Positions 8,480-16,582 of a DNA stretch of 64,000 bases are shown here, piece by piece. The notes beneath the pieces were generated by a model that saw only the letters and a list, made by a program, of their open reading frames with translations, searched no databases and was not told the DNA's origin. Numbering within the stretch: the stretch's first letter is position 1; every line of letters begins with the position of its first letter. Origin of the DNA: Mucilaginibacter galii (lineage in GTDB: Bacteria; Bacteroidota; Bacteroidia; Sphingobacteriales; Sphingobacteriaceae); contig NZ_BMDO01000015.1 in the NCBI RefSeq assembly GCF_014635825.1, forward strand, positions 41,313-105,312, written 5' to 3'. The position numbers were made by a program, and so were the translations under genes.

Positions 8480-9958
8480 ATGAAAAAATTACTAACCATT
8501 TCTTTATTGATAGGTTCGGCTTTGCAAGGCTACAGTCAAGGCAAAATTACCACGGCCAATCCACCCGGACTGGCTTCTATAAAGGAGGCCGACCTCAAAC
8601 GCGACATATTTGAACTTGCCGGCGATGCCTTTAGAGGCAGACGAGCAGGTTCGGTTGATGAAATGCGAGCGGCAGCCTGGGTAGCTCAAAAGGCACAGGA
8701 AGCGGGCTTGAAACCAGCCGGAGACGACGGCACTTATTTTCAATACTTCAACATGAAGCGTACCCGCACGGCCGATAGGAGCACCATGCAGGCAGGTGAT
8801 CAGTCACTTAATATGGGTAAAGACTTTTGGGTAATCCAACCGGTTGACGGTCATTTAGACGGCCCCGTAACCTGGCTCAATAGCATGGCCGATACTGCGG
8901 CTAACCTTCAAGGTAAGATAGTAGCCGTCAAAATTCAGGCACCTTCGGTATTACCGGCCGCAGGCATGAGTTTGTGGGAGTACCGTTATACGGCATCGGC
9001 CATAAGGCAGCAGGGAATGGCTTTGCGCCGTAAAGGAGTGGCAGCTATTATTTTCGTAGCTAACGATGTTACCGAGAAAGGTATTGCTTTTATAGGCCAC
9101 AATTACGAAGACGGTTCTTATCAAAACGTAGGCCTACCAACGGTAACAGGCCGCAGCGCTATGAATAATGCCAAGCCTATTCCGGTTATATTATTACGTT
9201 CGGGATTAGAGTCGGCGGTTAAGCAAGGTAACGTACGCGCCGATGTATTCATGGAAACTTACCTGTATCCATCTGTAAACGTAATAGCAAAGGCCGCCGG
9301 TAGTGATGTGAAACTCCGTAACGAGTACGTGCTCTTCAGCGGTCACCACGATCATGACGGCATAGGCAACCCGGTTGGGCAAGATTCTATATGGAATGGT
9401 GCCGATGATAATGCTTCGGTAACGGTAGGTATGCTGGCTATTGCACGCGCCTGGGTGGCTAAGCCGGGCAAGCGGTCGGCCGTGTTTGTATGGCATGGTG
9501 CCGAGGAGCGGGGTCTGTTAGGTTCGCGCTGGTATGCGGTGAACCCCACAGTAAAAAAGGAAAGCATTGTTGCCGTATTAAATGGCGATATGATTGGGCG
9601 TAATTCTATCGATTCAGCAGCACTTTTAGGTTCTACCTTGCCGCATAAAAACTCTACGGCACTGGTTGATATGGCCATGCAGGCCAACGAGCAACTCACC
9701 AACTTTAAAATAGATGTATCGTGGGATGACGCCCGCCACCCGGAAAACTGGTATTTCCGCAGTGATCATGCGCCGTATGCGGCGGCAGGCATCCCGGCTA
9801 TCTTCTTCACCAGTTTGCTGCACCCCGATTATCACACTCCTAAAGACGAACCGGATCGCATCAGCATCCCAAAACTTGCTAAAATGACGCGCTGGATGTA
9901 TACTACCGGCTGGCTGGTATCGCAAACGGCGGTTAAGCCGGCTTTGGATGCAAAATAA
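8480..9958 (+). CDS. Secreted M28-family zinc metallopeptidase
   Basis: The predicted exported protein has 492 residues, with a signal peptide at residues 1-20 (MKKLLTISLL... ending YSQG). A PA-like insert occupies about residues 110-260, and an M28 catalytic domain follows. Candidate metal ligands are in SGHHDHDG, NGADDNAS, HGAEERG with the catalytic Glu, LNGDMIGRN, and DYHTPKDEPD near the C-terminus. Such proteins are aminopeptidases or dipeptidases of the periplasm or outer membrane in Bacteroidota. The gene starts a monocistronic plus-strand unit about 160 bases from the divergent epimerase. Confidence 0.9.
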   Translation: MKKLLTISLLIGSALQGYSQGKITTANPPGLASIKEADLKRDIFELAGDAFRGRRAGSVDEMRAAAWVAQKAQEAGLKPAGDDGTYFQYFNMKRTRTADRSTMQAGDQSLNMGKDFWVIQPVDGHLDGPVTWLNSMADTAANLQGKIVAVKIQAPSVLPAAGMSLWEYRYTASAIRQQGMALRRKGVAAIIFVANDVTEKGIAFIGHNYEDGSYQNVGLPTVTGRSAMNNAKPIPVILLRSGLESAVKQGNVRADVFMETYLYPSVNVIAKAAGSDVKLRNEYVLFSGHHDHDGIGNPVGQDSIWNGADDNASVTVGMLAIARAWVAKPGKRSAVFVWHGAEERGLLGSRWYAVNPTVKKESIVAVLNGDMIGRNSIDSAALLGSTLPHKNSTALVDMAMQANEQLTNFKIDVSWDDARHPENWYFRSDHAPYAAAGIPAIFFTSLLHPDYHTPKDEPDRISIPKLAKMTRWMYTTGWLVSQTAVKPALDAK

Positions 9959-9971
9959 CGCCTAAATTGTC

Positions 9972-10064
9972 CGCATAATTACGAGTTACGAAGCAATTTC
10001 TGCAATGAACGGTCGCTAATTTACCTGTTGTGCAAGGGGTTGCATCGTGCCTCGCAATTATCAT
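9972..10064. repeat. REP-like palindrome, copy 3 (degenerate)
   Basis: The inner part ACGAAGCAATTTCTG and the right arm GCCTCGCAATTAT match copy 2 with several changes in the arms. It fills part of the 307-base gap between the peptidase and mqo; the rest of that gap is A+T-rich leader with no visible gene. Confidence 0.55.
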
Positions 10065-10217
10065 AGGTATGCTCAAACAATTGTAAGCCTGTATCTCTTA
10101 TTTAATCCAACATAAAAACACAGGAGCAATTGCATATCGCTTACGTCTATACCAGATGCATTCGATTTAAATAAATTGTAATTTTTTCGTTTTATGTCGT
10201 AATATCGCCCGTTTTAA

Positions 10218-10248
10218 TTAGCTACCTTGTAAATTGCGCATACATTTG
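10218..10248 (+). promoter_or_regulatory. Bacteroidota-type promoter of mqo
   Basis: The element TACATTTG at 10241-10248 fits the TAnnTTTG -7 box, and TTAG at 10218-10221 is a one-mismatch -33 TTTG box with exactly 19 bases between them. The mqo ATG is 17 bases downstream, so the leader would be short. Confidence 0.5.
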
Positions 10249-10265
10249 TACCGTTCAAATCTAAA

Positions 10266-11765
10266 ATGACTAACACCGAATATATACAGAACGCTGAACC
10301 CGATGTTGTACTGGTTGGCGCCGGCATCATGAGTGCTACGCTTGGCGTAATGCTTAAAGAATTGCAGCCCAATCTCACCATTGAAATATTTGAACGACTG
10401 GATGTTATGGCTGCCGAAAGCTCGGATGCCATGAACAACGCCGGTACCGGTCACTCGGCTTTTTGTGAGTTAAACTACACCCCACAGTTGCAGGATGGCA
10501 CCGTTGATATTTCAAAGGCTATAAAAATTGCCGAACAATTTGAGGTATCTAAAGAGTTTTGGTCGTTTTTGATCGATAAGCAAATTATTCGGTCGCCTAA
10601 ATCTTTCATTACCCCTGTACCGCACATGAGTTTTGTTTGGGGCGAAGAAAATGTATCCTACCTTCAAAAGCGTTACGAAGCGCTGGTTAAAAATCACTTT
10701 TTTACCGGCATGGAGTACTCTGAAGATAAAGTTAAGCTTCAGGATTGGATGCCGCTGGTAATGGAAGGGCGCAAGCCCAACGAAAAGGTATCGGCTAACC
10801 GCATGGATTTGGGCACCGATGTGAATTTTGGCACGCTCACCAACAGTTTGTTCGATTACTTAAAGAAACAACCCGGCGTTAACCTGCACCTTAAACACGA
10901 GGTGCGCGATTTAACCCGCAATAAAGACCAACGCTGGAACGTACGCGTGAAAGATTTGGCCACAGGCGAAAAACGCAAATTGAAAGCAAAATTCGTATTT
11001 ATAGGTGCCGGTGGCGGTGCTATTCACTTGCTACAGAAATCGGGCATTCCTGAAAGCCGTGGCTTTGGTGGTTTCCCGGTAAGCGGTCAATGGCTCGTTT
11101 GCAATAACCCGCAGGTAATTGAACGCCACCAGGCTAAAGTGTATGGTAAGGCATCGGTAGGTTCACCCCCAATGTCGGTACCTCACCTGGATACCCGGAT
11201 GATCAATGGTAAAAAATCGTTGCTTTTTGGTCCGTACGCAGGTTTCTCCACCCGTTTCTTAAAAAACGGTTCTCTTTGGGATCTGTTCGGCTCCATTAAG
11301 CCCGGCAATATTTTCCCGATGATGAAAGCCGGTATTGATAACATCCCTTTGACCAAATACTTAATTGCCCAGGTAACACAATCGGAAGATGACCGACTGG
11401 CTGCCTTGCGCGATTACTTCCCTAACGCTAAAAAAGAAGATTGGGAACTGGATGTTGCCGGCCAACGTGTACAGGTCATAAAAAAAGACCCTAAACGTGG
11501 TGGCGTGCTTGAGTTTGGTACCGAAGTGGTAACGGCTGCCGATGGCAGTATTTCTGCCCTGCTTGGCGCTTCACCAGGGGCGTCAACCTCTGTGCCTATT
11601 ATGGTACAACTCATTGAGCGCTGCTTTAAAGCCCAGGTAACCACGCCGGAGTGGCAAGAGAAACTCAAAAGCATGATTCCGTCGTACGGACAATCATTGT
11701 CAAAAAATGCACAATTGGCCAACGAAACACGAGAGCGTACCAGCAAGGCGTTACAGTTAGTTTAG
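10266..11765 (+). CDS. mqo: Malate:quinone oxidoreductase
   Basis: This is an FAD-dependent peripheral membrane enzyme that oxidises malate to oxaloacetate and passes electrons to quinone, joining the TCA cycle and the respiratory chain. It has 499 residues, full length. The N-terminal FAD fingerprint is VVLVGAGIMSATLG at about residues 14-27. It is followed by the family-typical MNNAGTGHSAFCELNY, and near the C-terminus by LLGASPGASTSVPIM. It is a single gene with its own promoter and terminator. cydAB, another quinone-linked enzyme, lies 2 kb away on the other strand. Confidence 0.96.
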   Translation: MTNTEYIQNAEPDVVLVGAGIMSATLGVMLKELQPNLTIEIFERLDVMAAESSDAMNNAGTGHSAFCELNYTPQLQDGTVDISKAIKIAEQFEVSKEFWSFLIDKQIIRSPKSFITPVPHMSFVWGEENVSYLQKRYEALVKNHFFTGMEYSEDKVKLQDWMPLVMEGRKPNEKVSANRMDLGTDVNFGTLTNSLFDYLKKQPGVNLHLKHEVRDLTRNKDQRWNVRVKDLATGEKRKLKAKFVFIGAGGGAIHLLQKSGIPESRGFGGFPVSGQWLVCNNPQVIERHQAKVYGKASVGSPPMSVPHLDTRMINGKKSLLFGPYAGFSTRFLKNGSLWDLFGSIKPGNIFPMMKAGIDNIPLTKYLIAQVTQSEDDRLAALRDYFPNAKKEDWELDVAGQRVQVIKKDPKRGGVLEFGTEVVTAADGSISALLGASPGASTSVPIMVQLIERCFKAQVTTPEWQEKLKSMIPSYGQSLSKNAQLANETRERTSKALQLV

Positions 11766-11785
11766 TTAGGGAAAAGTACTATATT

Positions 11786-11829
11786 TAAGCCTGACCTTTA
11801 GCGTATAAAGCTAAATTTCAGGCTTTTTT
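11786..11829 (+). terminator. Rho-independent terminator after mqo
   Basis: AAGCCTGACCTTTAGC pairs with GCTAAATTTCAGGCTT around a short loop and is followed directly by TTTTTTG. It lies about 20 bases after the mqo stop. Confidence 0.85.
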
Positions 11830-11840
11830 GTTGATTATAA

Positions 11841-11873
11841 CGTTATCGGAATCGTACCTCGCAATAATGACGG
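11841..11873. repeat. REP-like palindrome, copy 4 (half element)
   Basis: Only the right arm is clear: GTACCTCGCAATAATGACG resembles the right arms of the other copies with an inserted AT. It lies between the mqo terminator and the 3' end of the convergent radical SAM gene. Confidence 0.45.
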
Positions 11874-11893
11874 AACTTATAACATCTTAAATG

Positions 11894-13000
11894 CTACGTC
11901 CAGTACAAAATCTTAGCCTGCGGAAAACGTGTTCCTATTTGCTCAAAGAAGAAACTTTTCAAATAGCCCATTTGCTCTTTGGTGTACACGTATTTGATGC
12001 CGCCAAACTTATTGCGTTTGGTGCTGCGGGTAGTTTCTTCCATATCGAGGCTGGTGTTAGGGTACCAGCTCATCAAAATATCTTTAGAGCCGGGTGTAAA
12101 ACGGTGACTGATCAGTTCAAAAGTCAAATCGCAATCAAAGTTGAGGTTTTGCTGTAGCTGGTTAAACAAGTCGTTGTAAGCGTCCTCCCAATTGGGTATC
12201 GGCATAATGGGTGCCAGTACCACGCCAATAGGGTAACCGCCTCCACCTTGTTCTTTAGGCAAAGCCATTTTACGCAAGGCCTGTATTCGGGCAGCAATGC
12301 TGGGTGTACCACCTTCTAAGCGGCGGGCAACTGTATCGGCATTTAAACTGCAACGGAAACGGGTGCGGCCATTGTGGTCTAAGGTTAACAACGGCTCAAT
12401 GGCATCAAACTTGGTGACAAAGCGCAGGTGGCTCATGGGGCGCTGGCCAAAGAATTTAACGGTTTCGGCCAATCCGCCGGTAAGGTGTTCCAGGCTCAGC
12501 GGGTTGGTATAGCAGCTGGCCTCGAAGCTGGTGATCTGGCTTAAACGTTCAAACTTAACAGTGTTTTCTAAAATGGCAGGCAAATTGGCAAACACCCGTA
12601 TGGCTGGTGGCCCCTGTAAGCTCCCGGCTAAATAGCAATACTGGCAATGCGCGGGGCAACCTTCGGCCAAATGAAACTGCCAATCGGCCGATGGCGGTAT
12701 GGGTCTTAGGTTAAACGCACCTTTGGGTGCATTAACAATGGCCAAGGTATTCTTGGCTATCTTATAAGTTTCGCGGTCAGTAGCACCACGAAGACCGATA
12801 ATACGGTTGCTTTTGAGTAGTTCTATGTTTAAGTTCAGGGCTTGGGCGCGTTCAAAGATCTGCCGCCCGTAGGGCTCCTCCATAGCATCGGGTGTAAACA
12901 CTACCCGTTTAGGCATCCAGGCTTTATAGTCTGCACGGCTGTTGGTTTGCAACACTTTAGCCTCTTCATCAATCTGTTCCAGCACCGTCAGTAATTCCAT
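11894..13000 (-). CDS. Radical SAM protein, spore photoproduct lyase (SPL) family-like
   Basis: This 368-residue cytoplasmic protein carries the radical SAM iron-sulfur motif in AEGCPAHCQYCYLAG, with Cys at about residues 115, 119 and 122. The surrounding sequence (HLAEGCPAHCQYCYL, FEASCYTNPLSLEHLTG) resembles SPL-like proteins that use S-adenosylmethionine to repair thymine photoproducts in DNA. Many SPL-like members occur in bacteria that do not sporulate and have no proven substrate, so repair is an inference. It is a single gene downstream of cydAB, from which it is separated by a long inverted repeat. Confidence 0.8.
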   Translation of the reverse strand: MELLTVLEQIDEEAKVLQTNSRADYKAWMPKRVVFTPDAMEEPYGRQIFERAQALNLNIELLKSNRIIGLRGATDRETYKIAKNTLAIVNAPKGAFNLRPIPPSADWQFHLAEGCPAHCQYCYLAGSLQGPPAIRVFANLPAILENTVKFERLSQITSFEASCYTNPLSLEHLTGGLAETVKFFGQRPMSHLRFVTKFDAIEPLLTLDHNGRTRFRCSLNADTVARRLEGGTPSIAARIQALRKMALPKEQGGGGYPIGVVLAPIMPIPNWEDAYNDLFNQLQQNLNFDCDLTFELISHRFTPGSKDILMSWYPNTSLDMEETTRSTKRNKFGGIKYVYTKEQMGYLKSFFFEQIGTRFPQAKILYWT

Positions 13001-13063
13001 GAAACAGGTATTGCAAATAGTATTCCATTTTGGAAGGGTGAAGGAAGAAAGGTGAAAGGAAAA

Positions 13064-13201
13064 AGCAGGAAAGCTCCGGTGCGATAGAAAGGTTGACGAT
13101 GGAGAGGTTAAGGAAAAGATAAAATTCAGCGTGAGAAAAAAAGTTAAAGGCTACATTCATCTTTAACCCTGTATCTTCCCCCGCACCAGAACTTTCCTGC
13201 T
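13064..13201. repeat. Long inverted repeat between cydB and the radical SAM gene
   Basis: The arm at 13064-13083 (AGCAGGAAAGCTCCGGTGCG) is the reverse complement of 13182-13201 at 18 of 20 positions, with about 98 bases between. The right arm begins two bases beyond the cydB stop. It could form a stem at the end of the cydAB transcript. The loop is purine-rich on the plus strand and holds no gene. Confidence 0.6.
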
Positions 13202-13202
13202 A

Positions 13203-14228
13203 TTACCTTCCTTCCCCCTTTTCAACAAACCTGTCTTTTTGAAAACTATAGTACAGGTAGAACAACGCAGGTATAATGAACAAACTACCTATTAATAATG
13301 CCCAGGCCAAGGCGTTCATGGTGGCGTTGGGTGCCTGGTGCTTAAAGAGCGATAAGTGTTCGCCATTTTGCATGATCAAAAAATCGGGAAAGTGTACCCA
13401 GCTGATAGCCAGCAAAATCATACTGGCCTGAAAGCCTGCCAGCATACGCGGCACAATGGTTTTACGCTTGCTGATGAGGAACCACATGAGGACGAGCGAC
13501 AAAGAAGCGGCAATTACAGATGTTAATCCGACCGTATTGCCCAGTATCCATTTAAATAGTGGGATGCCTTCTGCATGCGCTGCTGTAAAAACCAGTGCAC
13601 CGCAAACCACGGCAATGGCATTCCATATTTTGGCTTTGCGAATAAAGCTCCGCTGATCTTCGTCTATATTGGTTTCGCCAATAAGATACACCGATGCCAG
13701 GAAACCGCATAAAGCCACCGTAAATAAGCCAATAGCTACCGAAAACCAGTTCAGCCAGTCGAACACATAAGCCGATAGGAAAGTATGAGCATCGGGGTTA
13801 ATACGGCCAGATACCGCACTCCCGGCAATAATCCCTAAAAATAGCGGCGTTATAAAGCTGGAGTATAAAAAAATACGGTTATAAACCCGCTGCATATCAT
13901 CAACCACAGCATCATAATTACGAAAAACGAAAGCCGTTCCGCGGGCAGTTATACCCAGCAGCATAACCACCAGTGGAATGTGCAGGTAAGTACTCATGGT
14001 ACTGTAAATAACCGGGAAGCCCACAAATAAAATAACCACGGCAATAATTAACCACATGTGGTTAGCTTCCCAAATAGGACCAATAGCTTGGTAGGCCGCC
14101 TTGCGGGTACGACTGCGCGTGGTTGAGGTGCTAAATAATTCAATAATGCCTGCGCCAAAATCGGCCCCGCCTAAAACCAGGTAAAGGAGTATAGCCAGCC
14201 ACAAAAAAGCAATGATGACGTATTCCAT
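13203..14228 (-). CDS. cydB: Cytochrome bd quinol oxidase subunit II
   Basis: This is the integral inner-membrane partner of CydA in the high-affinity terminal oxidase that reduces oxygen to water with quinol. It has 341 residues and about eight or nine hydrophobic segments, opening with MEYVIIAFLWLAILLYLVL and the typical GGADFGAGIIELF. PIWEANHMWLI is the conserved CydB signature near residue 55. Only two bases separate it from cydA, so the two are co-transcribed. No CydX-like small frame was recognised after it. Confidence 0.94.
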   Translation of the reverse strand: MEYVIIAFLWLAILLYLVLGGADFGAGIIELFSTSTTRSRTRKAAYQAIGPIWEANHMWLIIAVVILFVGFPVIYSTMSTYLHIPLVVMLLGITARGTAFVFRNYDAVVDDMQRVYNRIFLYSSFITPLFLGIIAGSAVSGRINPDAHTFLSAYVFDWLNWFSVAIGLFTVALCGFLASVYLIGETNIDEDQRSFIRKAKIWNAIAVVCGALVFTAAHAEGIPLFKWILGNTVGLTSVIAASLSLVLMWFLISKRKTIVPRMLAGFQASMILLAISWVHFPDFLIMQNGEHLSLFKHQAPNATMNALAWALLIGSLFIIPALFYLYYSFQKDRFVEKGEGR

Positions 14229-14230
14229 AG

Positions 14231-15568
14231 TTAGTTGTGGCTTAACGTTAATTGTTCAGGTTTTTTATCGTACAGTTGAGGCACCATACGTATTTGCCGG
14301 TATAGTAAAAAAATGACCACTACACTTAACGAGATATAAATAGCCGTAAATAAGTAAAATGAATAGGCAATGCCGGGCATTGGCGTAACTGCATCTTTGG
14401 TGCGCATCACCCCCTGAATTATCCATGGCTGCCGGCCAACTTCGGTTACTACCCAGCCGGCCTCCAGGGCTATAAAGCCTGCCGGAATGGCGGCAATAAA
14501 CAGCTTCATGAGCCAGTTGCTTTCCAGCCAGTGCTTCTTAAACCAAACGGCTACCAAATACAGTACCCCTATCAGCATCATAAACATGCCCAAGCCTACC
14601 ATAATTTGAAAAGCATAATGTGTAACGGCTACCGGTGGCTGATCTTTCTCCGGGATTTGATCCAGGCCCATTACTTGTTCATGAAAATTATCGTATACCA
14701 AAAAACTCAGTAAACCGGGAATTTCCAACCCGTAGTTTACTTTCTTCAGCTTTTCATCAGGTATACCTCCTATTACCAGTGGCGAATAGGGTTGCGTATG
14801 AAAGTAAGCTTCCATGGCGGCCAGTTTAGCCGGTTGACGTTTGGCTACACTTTTGGCGGCAATATCGCCGGCTAAGGGTTGTAGCAAGGCAGCTACCGCT
14901 GCAAAACCGGCAGCTATTTTGAACGCTTGCGTATGAAAGTGAATATTACGCTTACGAACGATCATGAGCGCGTGTACACCAGCTACGGCAAAACCGGTGG
15001 AGGCAAAGGCAGCCAGTGTCATGTGCAAAGCCTCGGGGAACCAGGCATTGTTGAACATGGCCTTCATGGGATGGATGTTGGTATATTGCCCGTTCACATA
15101 ATCGAAACCTGCCGGGCTGTTCATCCACGAGTTAGCTGCTACTACCAAAATGCCCGAAGCCAGTCCGCTAATGCCCACCACTACGCCGGTAAACCAATGA
15201 AAGTAAGGATTAAATTTATCCCAGCCATATAAAAAGAACCCTAAGGCAATAGCTTCGATGAAAAATGCGGTGCCTTCCAGCGAGAATGGCATCCCGAAAA
15301 TAGGCCCTGCATGTTCCATAAACTTAGGCCAAAGTAATCCCAATTCGAAGGATAATATAGTACCCGACACCGCGCCCGTGGCAAAAAATATAGCTACACC
15401 CTTACTCCAGGCCTTGGCTACATTTTTGTACGCAGCATCGCCGGTTTTAAGCCAGCGGTAGTGTGCCACCGCCATAAAAAACGGCATTACCATGCCAATA
15501 CAGGCGTAAATAATATGAAACCCCAGCGATAGGGCCATTTGCGATCGGGCTGCTAAAAAATCATCCAT
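14231..15568 (-). CDS. cydA: Cytochrome bd quinol oxidase subunit I
   Basis: This subunit carries hemes b558, b595 and d and the quinol site. From the ATG at 15568 it has 445 residues starting MDDFLAARSQMALSLGFH; the in-frame start at 15610 adds 14 residues unlike the family. The His in SLGFHIIYA near residue 18 is the expected heme b595 ligand and the His in PEALHMTLAA the b558 ligand. The fragment ETGRQPW of other CydA proteins appears as EVGRQPWIIQG near the C-terminus. The periplasmic Q-loop is of the short type, as the length of about 445 residues implies. It is first in a two-gene operon with cydB. Confidence 0.94.
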   Translation of the reverse strand: MDDFLAARSQMALSLGFHIIYACIGMVMPFFMAVAHYRWLKTGDAAYKNVAKAWSKGVAIFFATGAVSGTILSFELGLLWPKFMEHAGPIFGMPFSLEGTAFFIEAIALGFFLYGWDKFNPYFHWFTGVVVGISGLASGILVVAANSWMNSPAGFDYVNGQYTNIHPMKAMFNNAWFPEALHMTLAAFASTGFAVAGVHALMIVRKRNIHFHTQAFKIAAGFAAVAALLQPLAGDIAAKSVAKRQPAKLAAMEAYFHTQPYSPLVIGGIPDEKLKKVNYGLEIPGLLSFLVYDNFHEQVMGLDQIPEKDQPPVAVTHYAFQIMVGLGMFMMLIGVLYLVAVWFKKHWLESNWLMKLFIAAIPAGFIALEAGWVVTEVGRQPWIIQGVMRTKDAVTPMPGIAYSFYLFTAIYISLSVVVIFLLYRQIRMVPQLYDKKPEQLTLSHN

Positions 15569-15715
15569 ACGAGGTGCGATTTGTGTAACAGCTAATTTAC
15601 AGTCAATCAAATACCTTATGCAGACTTTTTGCTAATTATATTGAATATATATTATTAATAGTTAGGGTGATGGAAGAGTTTGGCACATGCCTTATACAAA
15701 AAAACATGATTTATA

Positions 15716-15786
15716 GGAGTGATAGCGACGTGGCAACCGAACACTTGCTTTAGCACGTATAGTTGCGGTTCTATTGCCCGCAATAC
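15716..15786. repeat. REP-like palindrome, copy 5 (degenerate)
   Basis: GAGTGATAGCGACGTGGCAA at the left and TTGCCCGCAATACC at the right resemble the arms and inner part of copy 1 with many changes. It lies between the 5' side of cydA and the end of the PAP2 gene. Confidence 0.4.
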
Positions 15787-15847
15787 CATATTTATAAGAT
15801 GCCATCTCTTCAAAAAGCCAAGCATCAACTGGGAGGATCGCGAAAGC

Positions 15848-16507
15848 TTACCGCCGTTTCAACAAGCCCATGCTCATGCGCTGCGAATGCATAAAGGCGC
15901 GTCCGTCCATCCAGGTAATCCACATAATGGTGCTCATGGTACCCAGGATAGAGCCTGCGGTAACATCCTCAAAAAAGTGCTGGCTCAAATACATACGCGA
16001 AAAGGCGACCGACATGGCCAAGAGCAAAAATATGAAACCCAGCCGCTTGTTTACCGCCAGGTAGGAGAGTACCACCGCTGCCGAAAACGCAGTAACCGTA
16101 TGCCCCGATGGAAAGCTGTTGTTGTGTAGCAGGGCAATTCCTTTAACAAAATGTATGCTGGTTAAATCTTTTTCAAAATAAACCACCGGCCGTGGGGCGC
16201 GGTAAATGTGCTTTACTATTTGCACTAAAATACCGCTTACCGCAAAGCTGGTAGCAATTAATATGGTTTTTCGGTAGCTAAAGCAAAGCATAATGAGGGT
16301 TACGGCGGCTACCATGTAGCCCTCGCCCAAATCGGTAACGTAAGGGAAGAGGAAATCGCCAAAATCGGAATGCTTGGCATTAACTGCAAAATAAATGGCT
16401 TCGCGTGTGTAGCTTATTTTTAAGATGAGGCAGGTGATAAGTATGATTAAATATGGGACAAAAAACAGGCGTACGTGATGCAAAACATCTAAGAGTCGGG
16501 TATTCAT
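15848..16507 (-). CDS. PAP2-family membrane phosphatase
   Basis: This 219-residue inner-membrane protein has about five or six hydrophobic segments. The three acid phosphatase motifs are complete: KHIYRAPRP, PSGHT and SRMYLSQHFFEDV. Such proteins dephosphorylate lipid phosphates such as undecaprenyl pyrophosphate, phosphatidylglycerophosphate or lipid A on the periplasmic side. Which lipid is used cannot be read from the sequence. It is transcribed alone, divergent from the amino acid permease 75 bases away. Confidence 0.88.
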   Translation of the reverse strand: MNTRLLDVLHHVRLFFVPYLIILITCLILKISYTREAIYFAVNAKHSDFGDFLFPYVTDLGEGYMVAAVTLIMLCFSYRKTILIATSFAVSGILVQIVKHIYRAPRPVVYFEKDLTSIHFVKGIALLHNNSFPSGHTVTAFSAAVVLSYLAVNKRLGFIFLLLAMSVAFSRMYLSQHFFEDVTAGSILGTMSTIMWITWMDGRAFMHSQRMSMGLLKRR

Positions 16508-16582
16508 GTTACAAATTAAGCAGAATATATCTAATCACGTAAAAAATGGTTATGTTTGGATTGCTAACGTTTAATTTACTCC

